From contig DATIXJ010000009.1 of assembly GCA_035518715.1 (NCBI GenBank), positions 1-16,217 of the forward strand: a stretch of DNA of 16,217 bases, given 5' to 3'. Source of the stretch: DATIXJ01 sp035518715. Its GTDB lineage: Bacteria; Bacteroidota; Ignavibacteria; UBA10030; SZUA-254. Each line of letters starts with the position of its first letter. The stretch's first letter is position 1. Under the pieces are notes generated by a model. The model had not been told where the DNA came from, searched no databases, and saw only the letters and a program-made list of their open reading frames with translations. The translations under genes and the position numbers were made by a program. This document shows, one piece after another, positions 1 to 8,025 of the stretch.

Positions 1-183
1 ACACTACAACGCGGTCAGACCGCACAGCTCGTTGGGATACAGACCACCAGCTCCAGAAACACACCCCTTTCCTCAGGTTGCCAATGCCTGGAGACCGGGA
101 AAAACTAACTCAACATTGGTACACACACGGGGGGCTGGTCACTTTTTTGTTATTCATTTGAACCATTATTACCATAAAACTGC

Positions 184-206
184 GGCGCTGTGATTCAATG
201 AGCGCC
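184..206 (-). terminator. weak possible terminator hairpin at the end of the propeller gene
   Basis: On the minus strand, six-base arms GGCGCT and AGCGCC enclose an 11-base loop that contains the TGA stop of the large propeller gene. A short TTTT follows four bases past the second arm. The stem is short and the T run is poor, so this may only be a 3'-end hairpin. Bases 1-183 contain no gene I can support. Confidence 0.25.
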
Positions 207-3200
207 TAATGGCTCCAATTTCATTCTCTCAAGCTCACCATCCACCTTTGCAATCGTCCGTGTCCGGACAGTATCCCACCACTGCATCATCGCACGCAGG
301 ACAGTCTCTTCATCCCCAACTGCTTTCGTTTGAACTGCGGTTGGCTGTGCATCTGCACTCTGGAAGACCATCATCAGATAAACCATCTTTGTCCGCAAAC
401 CGCCGAGAGTTTCCCTGACCGATTTTCCTTCATCAACGGCAAAATAGACGATATCGATATCGTCCGGAACGCTTCCGCCTTCCACACGCCGGAGCCGTCT
501 GTCAAGAACGGTCAGCGAATCCTTCAGCCATCCGGCCCCGACTTTGGGTAGCACATCATCAACACGTTCCAGAACTCCGTGAACCTGCGCACTGAGGTCC
601 TTCAACCGCGCAAGAGAGCGATAACACCGCATGGAATTATCGTATTGCACCTGTAATACTTCGCGGGTCGCTTTTACTCGGGGATCCATCAATACCGAAA
701 TCGGCTTCTCCATCCGGTGTCCATCAACCGTCAGCACCACCTGATAGGTTCCGGGCAGGACCCAGGGTCCGACCGGCTGGCTCGCCGTATTATGGATGAC
801 CGCTGTCATGGGGAACGATACCGGAAGATCCTCCGGAGGTGAATAATGGAGATCCCACAGGAACCGGTGTATTCCGGATGCAGCGGACAGCTTTTCTTCA
901 GGCCGGATCCAATAAGTTGGAATGCGGAGCTGCTTCTCGTCGACTTTCCGCGGTGGATCGGCGTTGGAATATTTTCTGACCAGCTTGTTTTCGAGATCGA
1001 AGACCTCCAGCGTAACATTTTCCGCGGCGCGCGGGAGGAAGTAATCTATCATGGCGCCATCGGGCGGATTTTCTCCGGCCGGCTCTTCGGGCGGAATCGG
1101 CGTGTCGGTGTTCAGGTCCCACCGCACACGATACGCCGTATCCGGCTCGAACAATCGCGGCTCTGACTCCCCTTCATCGCTCAGCTGGCGAAGCGGTGTA
1201 ATGTTGTCGAGTATCCAGAATGATCTGCCGTGTGTTCCAACTGCGATATCGCTCTTGTGGATGACGAGGTCACGGATGGATGTGGCGGGCATATCGAGCC
1301 GCAGCGAAAGCCATCGATCACCATCATCAAAAGAAACATAGACTGCACGTTCCGTGCCGGCAAAGAGAAGTCCTTTTCGAACCGGATCTTCGCGAACAGC
1401 GTTCACAGGTCCGTTTGCAGGAAGTCCGCCGGTAATTTCGTCCCAGTGCTCTCCGCCGTCATGTGTCCGGTAGATATGGGGACGCATATCGTCGAGACGT
1501 ATCCGGTTGACGGCAATGTAGGCGGTTTTGGAATCGAAATGACCCGCATCGATCCCCGCGATCTTGCTCCATGAGGTGAGACCGGCGGGAGTGATGTTCT
1601 TCCAGTGGGTCCCGCCATCCGTCGTACGATGCACGAGACCATCGTCCGTTCCCGCCCAGATGACCGAGCCATCGAGCGGAGAAAGCCCAAGAGCATAGAT
1701 GACGCCGCGCCGCGGCTGCTTTTCCAGCTCCGGTGACCTGAAGATCCCGATCGAGGACGGAACCTCCGGTGTTTCACGCGTAAGATCGGGACTTATGATC
1801 TGCCATGTCTCGCCGCCGCTGGTGGTTTTGAAAAGAACGTTGGATGCAAGATAGAGCGCGGTGGGATCGACCGGAGAAAACATGAGTGGGGAGGTCCGGA
1901 GAAAGCGATACGTACCCGTTCGGAGAGCCTCGGGTCCGACATTCTGGACTTCGCCGGTTGTCTTATCGTATCTCGTTCCTTTGCCGCCATAAATCATGTT
2001 CGGATGAAGCGGATCGGGTGCGATGTAGGCATATTCGTCAGCTGCCACCGGATGCCATTCACGGAACGTTATTTCTCCGTCCACGCCCCGGCTTGCGATC
2101 CCGACGGAACCGCTCTCCTGCTGTCCTCCATAGACGTTGTAGGGAAATTCATTGTCGGTAACGACATGATAGAACTGCGCCGTCGGCTGGTTATACCATG
2201 AGCTCCACGTTTTCTCTCCGTTCACCGACACGACGGCACCCTGGTCGCTTGCCAGCGCGATGATATCGGGATGCAGAGGATTTATCCAGATTGTGTGGTA
2301 ATCATCTCCCCCCGGCGCACCCTTGATGGCTGAGAAGTTCACACCGCCGTCATCGGAACGGTAAGTGCAGGTATTCGCAACGAAAATGACATCCTTGTTG
2401 CGCGGATCGACCTTTACTTCGGCAAAATCGCTTCCCCGCCCATAGATGCGATCCTCGGCATTCACACGGGTCCAGTGGTCTCCTGCGTCATCGGAACGAT
2501 AGACACCTCCCAGCTTTGGTGCTTCAACCATCGCATACATGCGATTGGGATCACCCGGCGCGATCGCAAACCCGATGCGCCCTAAACCATCTTCACCTGT
2601 CGGCAGACCGTCGCCAATGTGGTTCCAGGTATTTCCCCTGTCCGTCGATTTGTAGAGCCCGCTGGTTTTTCCTTCCCACTCACCGTTCTCCCACGGACCC
2701 TGACGTGACGACCAGAGAGAGGCATAGACGATGTCGGGATCTTTGGGGTTGAATGCCAGGGCTATGGCTCCGGTGTTTTCATCTTTGTACAGCACGTTCT
2801 GCCAATGTTTTCCGCCGTCGGTTGTGAGGAATACTCCCCGCTGCTCGTTTGCACCGTAGGGATGACCGAGAACTGCCACGAGGACACGATTCGCATCGCG
2901 CGGATCAACAATCACCGCGCCGATCTGCTGTGCATCGGGCAGGCCGAGATACTGCCAGCTCTTCCCGCCATCCGTTGACTTGAACATCCCGTCACCGACT
3001 GAAAGATCAGGTCTCTGGAGCCCTTCACCGCTTCCGACATACAGAATCTTCGGATCCGATGGAGCGATCGCCAGCGCCCCGATGGAACCCGTGGACTGTT
3101 CGTCAAAAATCGGTGCCCAGGTATGTCCATAATCGCTTGTTCTCCAAACTCCGCCATTATTCACACCGATGTAAAAGATATTCGGCTGATCGGGAATACC

Positions 3201-3356
3201 CGCGATGCCAACGGTTCGTCCTCCCCGAAACGGACCAATCATTCTCCAATGGAGATTCTCGAAGAGCGTGGAATCAATCTTTTGTGCAAAGAGGGAAGGC
3301 CCCGAAAGGGCGGAGAGGAGAACGGCAAGAAGCAAAGAACGGCGGAGCATAATCAT
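195..3356 (-). CDS. secreted VPS10/sortilin-like Asp-box beta-propeller protein
   Basis: The product is about 1053 residues. It opens with a signal peptide (MIMLRRSLLLAVLLSALSG, then SLFA-Q as a probable cleavage site near residue 24). Residues about 70-710 carry roughly ten Asp-box/BNR motifs of the form S/T-x-D-x-G-x-x-W (RTSDYGHTW, KSTDGGKSW, LTTDGGKHW, KSTDRGNTW, RSDDAGDHW, RTTDGGTHW and others), as in sortilin/VPS10 and sialidase-like propellers. A C-terminal region from about residue 750 looks like the beta-sandwich segment seen in this family. Such proteins are common in Acidobacteria, Gemmatimonadota and FCB bacteria, often labelled glycosyl hydrolase, but their substrate is unknown; no sialidase active-site arginine triad is evident to me. 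ATG 3356 is chosen because GGAG lies six bases upstream and because a candidate promoter overlaps the start of the longer open frame (to 3428). An ATG two codons later is the alternative. Confidence 0.85.
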   Translation of the reverse strand: MIMLRRSLLLAVLLSALSGPSLFAQKIDSTLFENLHWRMIGPFRGGRTVGIAGIPDQPNIFYIGVNNGGVWRTSDYGHTWAPIFDEQSTGSIGALAIAPSDPKILYVGSGEGLQRPDLSVGDGMFKSTDGGKSWQYLGLPDAQQIGAVIVDPRDANRVLVAVLGHPYGANEQRGVFLTTDGGKHWQNVLYKDENTGAIALAFNPKDPDIVYASLWSSRQGPWENGEWEGKTSGLYKSTDRGNTWNHIGDGLPTGEDGLGRIGFAIAPGDPNRMYAMVEAPKLGGVYRSDDAGDHWTRVNAEDRIYGRGSDFAEVKVDPRNKDVIFVANTCTYRSDDGGVNFSAIKGAPGGDDYHTIWINPLHPDIIALASDQGAVVSVNGEKTWSSWYNQPTAQFYHVVTDNEFPYNVYGGQQESGSVGIASRGVDGEITFREWHPVAADEYAYIAPDPLHPNMIYGGKGTRYDKTTGEVQNVGPEALRTGTYRFLRTSPLMFSPVDPTALYLASNVLFKTTSGGETWQIISPDLTRETPEVPSSIGIFRSPELEKQPRRGVIYALGLSPLDGSVIWAGTDDGLVHRTTDGGTHWKNITPAGLTSWSKIAGIDAGHFDSKTAYIAVNRIRLDDMRPHIYRTHDGGEHWDEITGGLPANGPVNAVREDPVRKGLLFAGTERAVYVSFDDGDRWLSLRLDMPATSIRDLVIHKSDIAVGTHGRSFWILDNITPLRQLSDEGESEPRLFEPDTAYRVRWDLNTDTPIPPEEPAGENPPDGAMIDYFLPRAAENVTLEVFDLENKLVRKYSNADPPRKVDEKQLRIPTYWIRPEEKLSAASGIHRFLWDLHYSPPEDLPVSFPMTAVIHNTASQPVGPWVLPGTYQVVLTVDGHRMEKPISVLMDPRVKATREVLQVQYDNSMRCYRSLARLKDLSAQVHGVLERVDDVLPKVGAGWLKDSLTVLDRRLRRVEGGSVPDDIDIVYFAVDEGKSVRETLGGLRTKMVYLMMVFQSADAQPTAVQTKAVGDEETVLRAMMQWWDTVRTRTIAKVDGELERMKLEPLGAH

Positions 3357-3399
3357 ACTGCACTCCAGGTGATTGGATGCGATCAAATAAATTTCAAAC

Positions 3400-3428
3400 A
3401 ATATGAAAAGAGAACAGGCAAAAGTCAA
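3400..3428 (-). promoter_or_regulatory. sigma70-like promoter for the propeller gene
   Basis: On the minus strand TTGACT (3423-3428) is followed by a 17-base spacer and CATATT (3400-3405). The predicted start of transcription near 3393 gives a leader of about 37 bases before ATG 3356. It lies between the MFS stop codon and the propeller gene, so the propeller gene can be transcribed apart from the upstream genes. Confidence 0.5.
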
Positions 3429-3456
3429 TCTTAATGGGAAAGCAGATGATTTCCAC

Positions 3457-4743
3457 TCAGGCAGGAAGTTCTTTTCCCCTGGTTTCGGGAAAAGTCCAGA
3501 TCCAGGCAGCGGTCAGGAAAGCAAAAAGGGCGGCAAGAGAAATGCCCCCGCTCAACCCGTAGTGTTTTGCAATGATCGCAATGAGCACGGGTGTGAAAAA
3601 TTGTATCCCCCGTGCGAGATTGAATGCAGAGCCCATGGCAGTGTTCCGCATCGCCGTGGGAAAGAGCTCCGCAGTAAGCGGGCCGAACCCGCTGAACATT
3701 CCCGTTCCGAAGCCGACAAGAAACATGAAGCTCAGGATGACCCATGGTGTCACGACCACAACCTCCCAGAAGAGCGTGATCATAATGAGCCCGATCCCCA
3801 TCAGAATGGAATAGACCGTATATGCGGGTCGTCTTCCAAACCGGTCGGCGGCAAATCCGAACGTGATATATCCCAGGAGACCACCGGCCTGCGTGACAAG
3901 CATCCACACCGCAGACTTCGCGAGCGGAAACTGTCGCTGCTCATGCAGGTATCCCGGAAGCCAGGAGTAGGTAAACCAGTATGCCGACATGTTGAAGATT
4001 GCAAGGACGAGAGTTTGGAGGAAAACTCCCCGGTGAGCAGAAGAGAAGAGAAGCGCCACCGAATTTTCTCGTCCATCATCTTTGAACCCGTCTGCAGATA
4101 CGGTTCGATTCCGCAGCAGCCACACGTCGGACTCCGGCAAGCGCAGCCGGATAAAGACAACCAGGAGTGCGGGAAGAACGGAAATAAAAAAACAGTATCT
4201 CCATCCGATTTCCGGCGCGAGAAATCCGCCGATCACCGACGCAAGAACGATCCCGATCGGCGCGCCCGTCTGCATGAAGGCGCTGTACCTTCCGCGGACT
4301 TTGGCTGGAAACGTTTCGCCGACGTACGTCTGCCCCGATGCCCATTCACCTCCGACACCGAGCCCGGTGATAATCCTGAAAACAACCAGCACAGCGAGGC
4401 CTGTTGAGAATCCGCAGAGGAATGTTCCGAAGCTGTAGGTGAGAATTGTCCACTGGAGAACGCGCTTCCTCCCGTATCGATCGGCAAGGATACCGAAGAT
4501 AACACCCCCGATGGCTGTTGCCGCCAGGGAAGAACCCAGAACGTATGACAGTGAAAGGTCGCTGAGCTGCAGTTCCTTCCCGATCGGAATAAGGAGGAAG
4601 GTAAACAGAATGAGGTCATAAAAATCGAACACCCACCCCGCCCAGCTCATCAGGAGAATTTCGAAGTGCTGTCTTCCGGGTTTCTCGCAGGTGTTGAGAA
4701 GCGTGCTTTGCGTGTTGGTGTTTGCTTCCGATTCGGACATCAC
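3457..4743 (-). CDS. MFS transporter (sugar/carboxylate porter type, 12 TM)
   Basis: The 428-residue inner-membrane protein has about 12 hydrophobic segments. The first membrane segment carries the acidic motif DFYDLILFTFLL. The loop after the second segment has the MFS signature A (FGILADRYGRKRVL), repeated in degenerate form in the second half (FGFAADRFGRRP). It ends with FPETRGKEL, typical of the sugar porter and metabolite:H+ symporter branches. A hydrophilic central loop of about 40 residues separates the two six-helix halves. It probably moves a small organic anion or sugar by proton coupling; the substrate cannot be read from the sequence. The start is GTG 4743 followed directly by ATG 4740; a GAGG sits about 11 bases before the GTG. 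It lies 60 bases downstream of the pirin gene on the same strand, so cotranscription is plausible. Confidence 0.88.
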   Translation of the reverse strand: MMSESEANTNTQSTLLNTCEKPGRQHFEILLMSWAGWVFDFYDLILFTFLLIPIGKELQLSDLSLSYVLGSSLAATAIGGVIFGILADRYGRKRVLQWTILTYSFGTFLCGFSTGLAVLVVFRIITGLGVGGEWASGQTYVGETFPAKVRGRYSAFMQTGAPIGIVLASVIGGFLAPEIGWRYCFFISVLPALLVVFIRLRLPESDVWLLRNRTVSADGFKDDGRENSVALLFSSAHRGVFLQTLVLAIFNMSAYWFTYSWLPGYLHEQRQFPLAKSAVWMLVTQAGGLLGYITFGFAADRFGRRPAYTVYSILMGIGLIMITLFWEVVVVTPWVILSFMFLVGFGTGMFSGFGPLTAELFPTAMRNTAMGSAFNLARGIQFFTPVLIAIIAKHYGLSGGISLAALFAFLTAAWIWTFPETRGKELPA

Positions 4744-4803
4744 GGATCAGAGATCCTCAATCAAACGGAGAGCACTCCCGGTCGGGCGCTGCCAAACCGG
4801 TTT

Positions 4804-5691
4804 TCAGAAGTTCCACAGGTGACCCATGCGGCCGGTTTGATGATCTTCAATGGCCTGCGCAATCTCATCTTTGGTATTCATAACGAAAGGTCCGTAGCTC
4901 ACAACGGGTTCATCGATCGGCTCGCCGTTGAGGAGCAGAAGGACGGAGTCATCGGACGCGGCGATGTCTACTTTTTCCCCGGGCCGTTCGAAGACCAGGC
5001 AGTCATGCCGTACCGCCTGCTCCTTTTCGTTCACCACAATTGTTCCCTGGAGAACAACGACCAGCGTCGTCGTATCTTCCTGGAAATGTGCCTGCATGGT
5101 GCCGGACTTCTTCAAATGTATATCCCAGACATTCACATCGGTAAAGGTCCGGGCGGGTCCTTTCGCTCCATGATATCCACCGGCGATCACCCGCAGCGTG
5201 CCGCTTTCTCCGGGGAGCTGAATCACGGGAATTTGTTCCCGGAGTAGTGTCTGGTATGCCGGAGGTGAGATTTTATTTCGGGACGGAAGGTTGATCCAGA
5301 GCTGCGCCATCTCCATGACTCCCCCGCGTTCCGTAAATTCACGGGAGTGTTTTTCCTCGTGGACGATGCCGGATGCAGCGGTCATCCACTGAACGTCGCC
5401 GGGACCGAGCTTCCCCGAATTTCCTGCAGAATCCCGGTGTTCCAGTTCCCCCTGATAGAGAATCGTGACGGTCTCAAATCCCCGATGGGGATGTTCGTCG
5501 ACGCCCCTCGGTTCCGGTGCCGGAGGAAACTCCACCGGTCCGCCATAATCCAGGAGAATAAACGGGCTGATGTGCGCTCCGAGCTGCTGCATCGAGAAGA
5601 GTGTCCGGACAGGAAAACCGTCTCCAACCCAATGTTCGGATGAGGTGTGGTAATGACCGCGGATGGCCTTTCGATTATCGATTTCTGTCAT
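4804..5691 (-). CDS. pirin family cupin protein
   Basis: The 295-residue protein has the bicupin pirin fold signature. The N-terminal cupin shows DEHPHRGFETVTI and GIVHEEKH; His67, His69, His111 and Glu113 match the four metal ligands of pirin/YhaK/YhhW proteins. The C-terminal pirin domain follows from about residue 170 (YHGAKGPARTF, then a second cupin strand set to GPFVMNTKDEI). Some bacterial pirins have quercetin 2,3-dioxygenase activity and others bind metabolic enzymes or transcription factors; the in vivo role here is unknown. The protein has no signal peptide and should be cytoplasmic. ATG 5691 has AGGA five to six bases upstream. It lies 68 bases after the putative lipoprotein gene and 60 bases before the MFS gene, all leftward, suggesting a shared transcript. 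Confidence 0.92.
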   Translation of the reverse strand: MTEIDNRKAIRGHYHTSSEHWVGDGFPVRTLFSMQQLGAHISPFILLDYGGPVEFPPAPEPRGVDEHPHRGFETVTILYQGELEHRDSAGNSGKLGPGDVQWMTAASGIVHEEKHSREFTERGGVMEMAQLWINLPSRNKISPPAYQTLLREQIPVIQLPGESGTLRVIAGGYHGAKGPARTFTDVNVWDIHLKKSGTMQAHFQEDTTTLVVVLQGTIVVNEKEQAVRHDCLVFERPGEKVDIAASDDSVLLLLNGEPIDEPVVSYGPFVMNTKDEIAQAIEDHQTGRMGHLWNF

Positions 5692-5759
5692 ATGTTTCCT
5701 GAATACCGTTTACATGCAGACGGTCGTCCCCGGTCCTGAACCTCCGGGAGATATGAAAG

Positions 5760-6536
5760 TCAAGGAAGTACTATTTTGATGCGCAGGGGTCTGGTTCCAA
5801 TACCCGAAGTGGTCACAAACACCTGTGCCTGAGAGGAAAAGTATCCGTCGGTGAACCGGGAACAGGGATACGCCGCCAGTGCAAGCGAGTCTCCGTCTTT
5901 GAAGCCGGCGCGTTTGATTGCCGGGAGATTCGTCCGGACGTGCGCGACGCTGTCGTCGGCCTGGAGGACCGTCCCGATCGAGGAGAACCATGTCGATGTG
6001 CTGTCGAAGATCGGAGCATTTCTTCCCAGATAAACAAGAACGATCCGGTCATACCCTGCCGTGGCAGACACCGCAGCATCGATGAGCAGTGTATCTTCGT
6101 CCCAGGAAGTTTGAACCGATGCAATGCTGTAGGACGGCGCCTGATCGAGCGGAAGATAGACATTGGCTAATGTCCCTCCGTCTCTCAGATCGTATGGCCC
6201 AAGCTTTGCATAACCGTATCCCACCTTTTGTGCAACCACGGTGTACATTGCTCCCGGCAGGTTTGTAAGACGGAATCCCCCAAATGTATCGGAGACCGCG
6301 ACAAACTTGGTTCCCTCAAGCGACACCCTCACCGACTTCGCACCGACCATCGGATTTCCGCTTTCGCTGAAGAGATTGACATCACCGTATATCGTCACGA
6401 GAGGAAGGGGTTTTGAAACAGTCGAGGTATCATCTCCCTTGCATCCGATAAAAGAGTGCAGGAGCACAGGAATACCCACCCCTACCAGGAAGATAAATTT
6501 CAGACCCGGCGACTTCTCATCACCCATATTTGTCAC
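5760..6536 (-). CDS. putative lipoprotein with a carboxypeptidase regulatory-like domain
   Basis: I do not recognise a named family for the whole protein. From GTG 6536 it has 258 residues. A charged N-terminus and a hydrophobic stretch (KFIFLVGVGIPVLLHSFIGC) end in a lipobox-like FIGC with Cys32, followed by KGDD, so it is probably a lipid-anchored envelope protein. Residues about 45-130 resemble a carboxypeptidase regulatory-like/CarboxypepD_reg beta-sandwich (ITIYGDVN-type start, VSDTFGGFRLTNLPGAMYTVVAQKVGY). The C-terminal half is beta-rich with no motif I can name. GTG 6536 is preferred because GGGAG lies seven bases upstream; ATG 6527 is the alternative, and a TTG at 6566 sits only about ten bases after the predicted transcription start. 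The annotation is descriptive, not functional. Confidence 0.7.
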   Translation of the reverse strand: MTNMGDEKSPGLKFIFLVGVGIPVLLHSFIGCKGDDTSTVSKPLPLVTIYGDVNLFSESGNPMVGAKSVRVSLEGTKFVAVSDTFGGFRLTNLPGAMYTVVAQKVGYGYAKLGPYDLRDGGTLANVYLPLDQAPSYSIASVQTSWDEDTLLIDAAVSATAGYDRIVLVYLGRNAPIFDSTSTWFSSIGTVLQADDSVAHVRTNLPAIKRAGFKDGDSLALAAYPCSRFTDGYFSSQAQVFVTTSGIGTRPLRIKIVLP

Positions 6537-6583
6537 GATTGCGCTCCCGCTAGAACGAGTAAACAACGATTGAAATCACGCGT

Positions 6584-6612
6584 AAGATAAACAAAATTCC
6601 GGGTCAGGTCAA
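6584..6612 (-). promoter_or_regulatory. sigma70-like promoter for the lipoprotein-pirin-MFS unit
   Basis: The minus strand reads TTGACC (6607-6612), a 17-base spacer, then TATCTT (6584-6589). Transcription starting near 6577 would give a leader of about 40 bases to GTG 6536. It is back to back with the candidate nth promoter, 29 bases away. Confidence 0.55.
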
Positions 6613-6641
6613 ACCCCTGTTTCCTGCTCTCTTCAGCCATA

Positions 6642-6670
6642 TTGTGACTCTCCATTGCTTTTTGTACTAT
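6642..6670 (+). promoter_or_regulatory. candidate promoter for nth
   Basis: The plus strand reads TTGTGA (6642-6647), a 17-base spacer, then TACTAT (6665-6670), each four of six to consensus. Transcription would start near 6677, giving a leader of about 65 bases to ATG 6743. Confidence 0.4.
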
Positions 6671-6742
6671 CCCAGTGCCTCCGTTTTTGGATGAGCGGAA
6701 CTCTTCCGGCCGGATGACCAGATCACTCTCGAAAATCGTTCA

Positions 6743-7471
6743 ATGACTTCAACAATGAAGAAGAACTGGACCGCGGCGTTACAGCCCCTGTTGGATAAAT
6801 ATGGAAGAAGGAAGCATCCTCTCAGGGCGCTCAACCAGTATCAGCTCGTAGTGATGGTCATCCTGTCGGCACGTGATACCGATACGAAGATCAACGCGCT
6901 CGCACCCGCACTCTTTCAGAGATACTCCGACCTTCGCACGCTGGCAACTGCGTCACCGGAAGATCTTTATCCCTACGTCAGCAAGATCACCAGCTTTGTG
7001 AAGAAGTCGCGGTGGTTGGTCGACATCGCAAAACGCATAGGTGACGATACGCGCATACCGCAGACGCTCGAGGGATTGACTACACTCCCCGGTATTGGAA
7101 GGAAATCTGCGAACGTCATCATGGGGGAATCGGGAGGATTGATAGATGGAGTGGCCGTCGACCTCCACGTTCTACGCGTCGTGCCGCGCATGGGGATCGT
7201 CAAAAGCAATGACCCGAAAAAAATTGAAGAGCGATTGATGAAACTCTTTCCGCGCGGGTCCTGGCGGGCGCTGGGAATAGGCCTCACATTTTTGGGAAGG
7301 GAGGTCTGCCGCCCAACGGATCCGGACTGCCCACATTGCCCGGTCAGCTCATCATGCAGCTATTTTCTGACCGAGGGCAATCGTTCCTGGATTTCGCCTT
7401 CTGCGGACGCCGGCGTCAAAGAACCGCGGAAAACATCTCGCCGAACACCATCACGAACGAAAAGACAATAA
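6743..7471 (+). CDS. nth: endonuclease III-like DNA glycosylase/AP lyase
   Basis: The 242-residue protein belongs to the HhH-GPD superfamily and would excise oxidised pyrimidines and nick abasic sites in base excision repair. The helix-hairpin-helix LPGIGRKSANVIM holds the catalytic Lys121, and VAVDLHVLRV holds the catalytic Asp140. The [4Fe-4S] motif is complete: Cys189-x6-Cys196-x2-Cys199-x5-Cys205. The early conserved helix reads LSARDTD, where E. coli Nth has LSAQATD, so Arg44 replaces the usual DNA-contacting Gln. Beyond the cluster is a tail of about 37 residues, rich in Arg, Lys and Ser, longer than E. coli Nth (211 residues). The tail codons overlap the convergent zinc-ribbon gene by 56 bases. 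No strong ribosome-binding site is visible; ATG 6755 is an alternative start. Confidence 0.92.
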   Translation: MTSTMKKNWTAALQPLLDKYGRRKHPLRALNQYQLVVMVILSARDTDTKINALAPALFQRYSDLRTLATASPEDLYPYVSKITSFVKKSRWLVDIAKRIGDDTRIPQTLEGLTTLPGIGRKSANVIMGESGGLIDGVAVDLHVLRVVPRMGIVKSNDPKKIEERLMKLFPRGSWRALGIGLTFLGREVCRPTDPDCPHCPVSSSCSYFLTEGNRSWISPSADAGVKEPRKTSRRTPSRTKRQ

Positions 7472-7823
7472 CGCTCGCGAGGAAGAGCAGAAACAGCGAG
7501 AGGAGACTGCAGAACGTTCCGACGATGCTCAGCGTCCTGCCTGTCCGGACCGTGCCCATTGCTGAGTCCGGCAATATCCCCGACCGCATGTCCCGAAGAT
7601 CCTGATTCGCCATAAGCCAACCCGGAACGCCGGTAAAGGGACCGAACAGGAGAATTGCGAGAATACCAAGTGTGAGGATGGCGGAGCCCCTGTCTCTGAC
7701 AAAGGAAAAGACGGCGGCTTGAGCGTTCACGTTTGCGGATAATTCAGGGGAAAGTTCACGTCCGCAGCGGGAACAGAACCGGCTCCCCGGATCAATCTGA
7801 CGGCCACATTGCGAACAATACAT
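7416..7823 (-). CDS. zinc-ribbon membrane protein (DUF4190-like)
   Basis: The 135-residue protein begins with a compact zinc ribbon, Cys3-x2-Cys6 and Cys17-x2-Cys20 (MYCSQCGRQI, FCSRCGRE). Two hydrophobic segments follow at about 46-72 and 98-127. The loop between them (PGWLMANQDLRDMRSG, then GRTLSIVGT) resembles the small zinc-ribbon plus DUF4190-type membrane proteins found widely in bacteria, whose function is unknown. The ribosome-binding site is excellent: AGGAGG eight bases before ATG 7823. The 3' end overlaps the convergent nth gene by 56 bases, so the end of the second membrane segment lies opposite the basic tail of Nth. The gene appears monocistronic; I see no clear promoter upstream. 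Confidence 0.82.
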   Translation of the reverse strand: MYCSQCGRQIDPGSRFCSRCGRELSPELSANVNAQAAVFSFVRDRGSAILTLGILAILLFGPFTGVPGWLMANQDLRDMRSGILPDSAMGTVRTGRTLSIVGTFCSLLSLFLLFLASVIVFSFVMVFGEMFSAVL

Positions 7824-8025
7824 GTTCTCTACCTCCTGGATCTGAGTTCAGGATGAATGTTCTTTGTTCATGCCTCTATGATGTTCAACGGTATCCGGGG
7901 AAAAAAGATTCGGCAGGCGCTACTGCTCTTTTGAGCTCCGGGAGTTTGCTTCTCCGGCACATTTTCACGAACTTTTCACATTCACGAGGGATACCGCTCA
8001 TCTCTCCATATATAGAGTACAACCC

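Noticed and set aside
846..2752. Several plus-strand open frames of 60-114 codons inside the propeller gene
   Set aside because: All are antisense shadows; the minus-strand frame has a signal peptide and repeated Asp-boxes throughout.
195..3356. Calling the propeller protein a sialidase or a eukaryote-like sorting receptor
   Set aside because: Asp-boxes are structural turns shared by many propellers; no sialidase catalytic arginine triad or tyrosine pair, and no membrane anchor or cytoplasmic tail, can be identified.
3357..3428. Extension of the propeller protein by 24 residues to the first start codon in frame
   Set aside because: It would put unrelated residues before a clean signal peptide, overlaps a candidate promoter, and ATG 3356 has a well-spaced GGAG.
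3403..4407. A 334-codon open frame on the plus strand
   Set aside because: It lies antisense to the MFS transporter gene, is full of charged low-complexity sequence and has no homologous motif; it is a shadow of the GC-rich coding strand.
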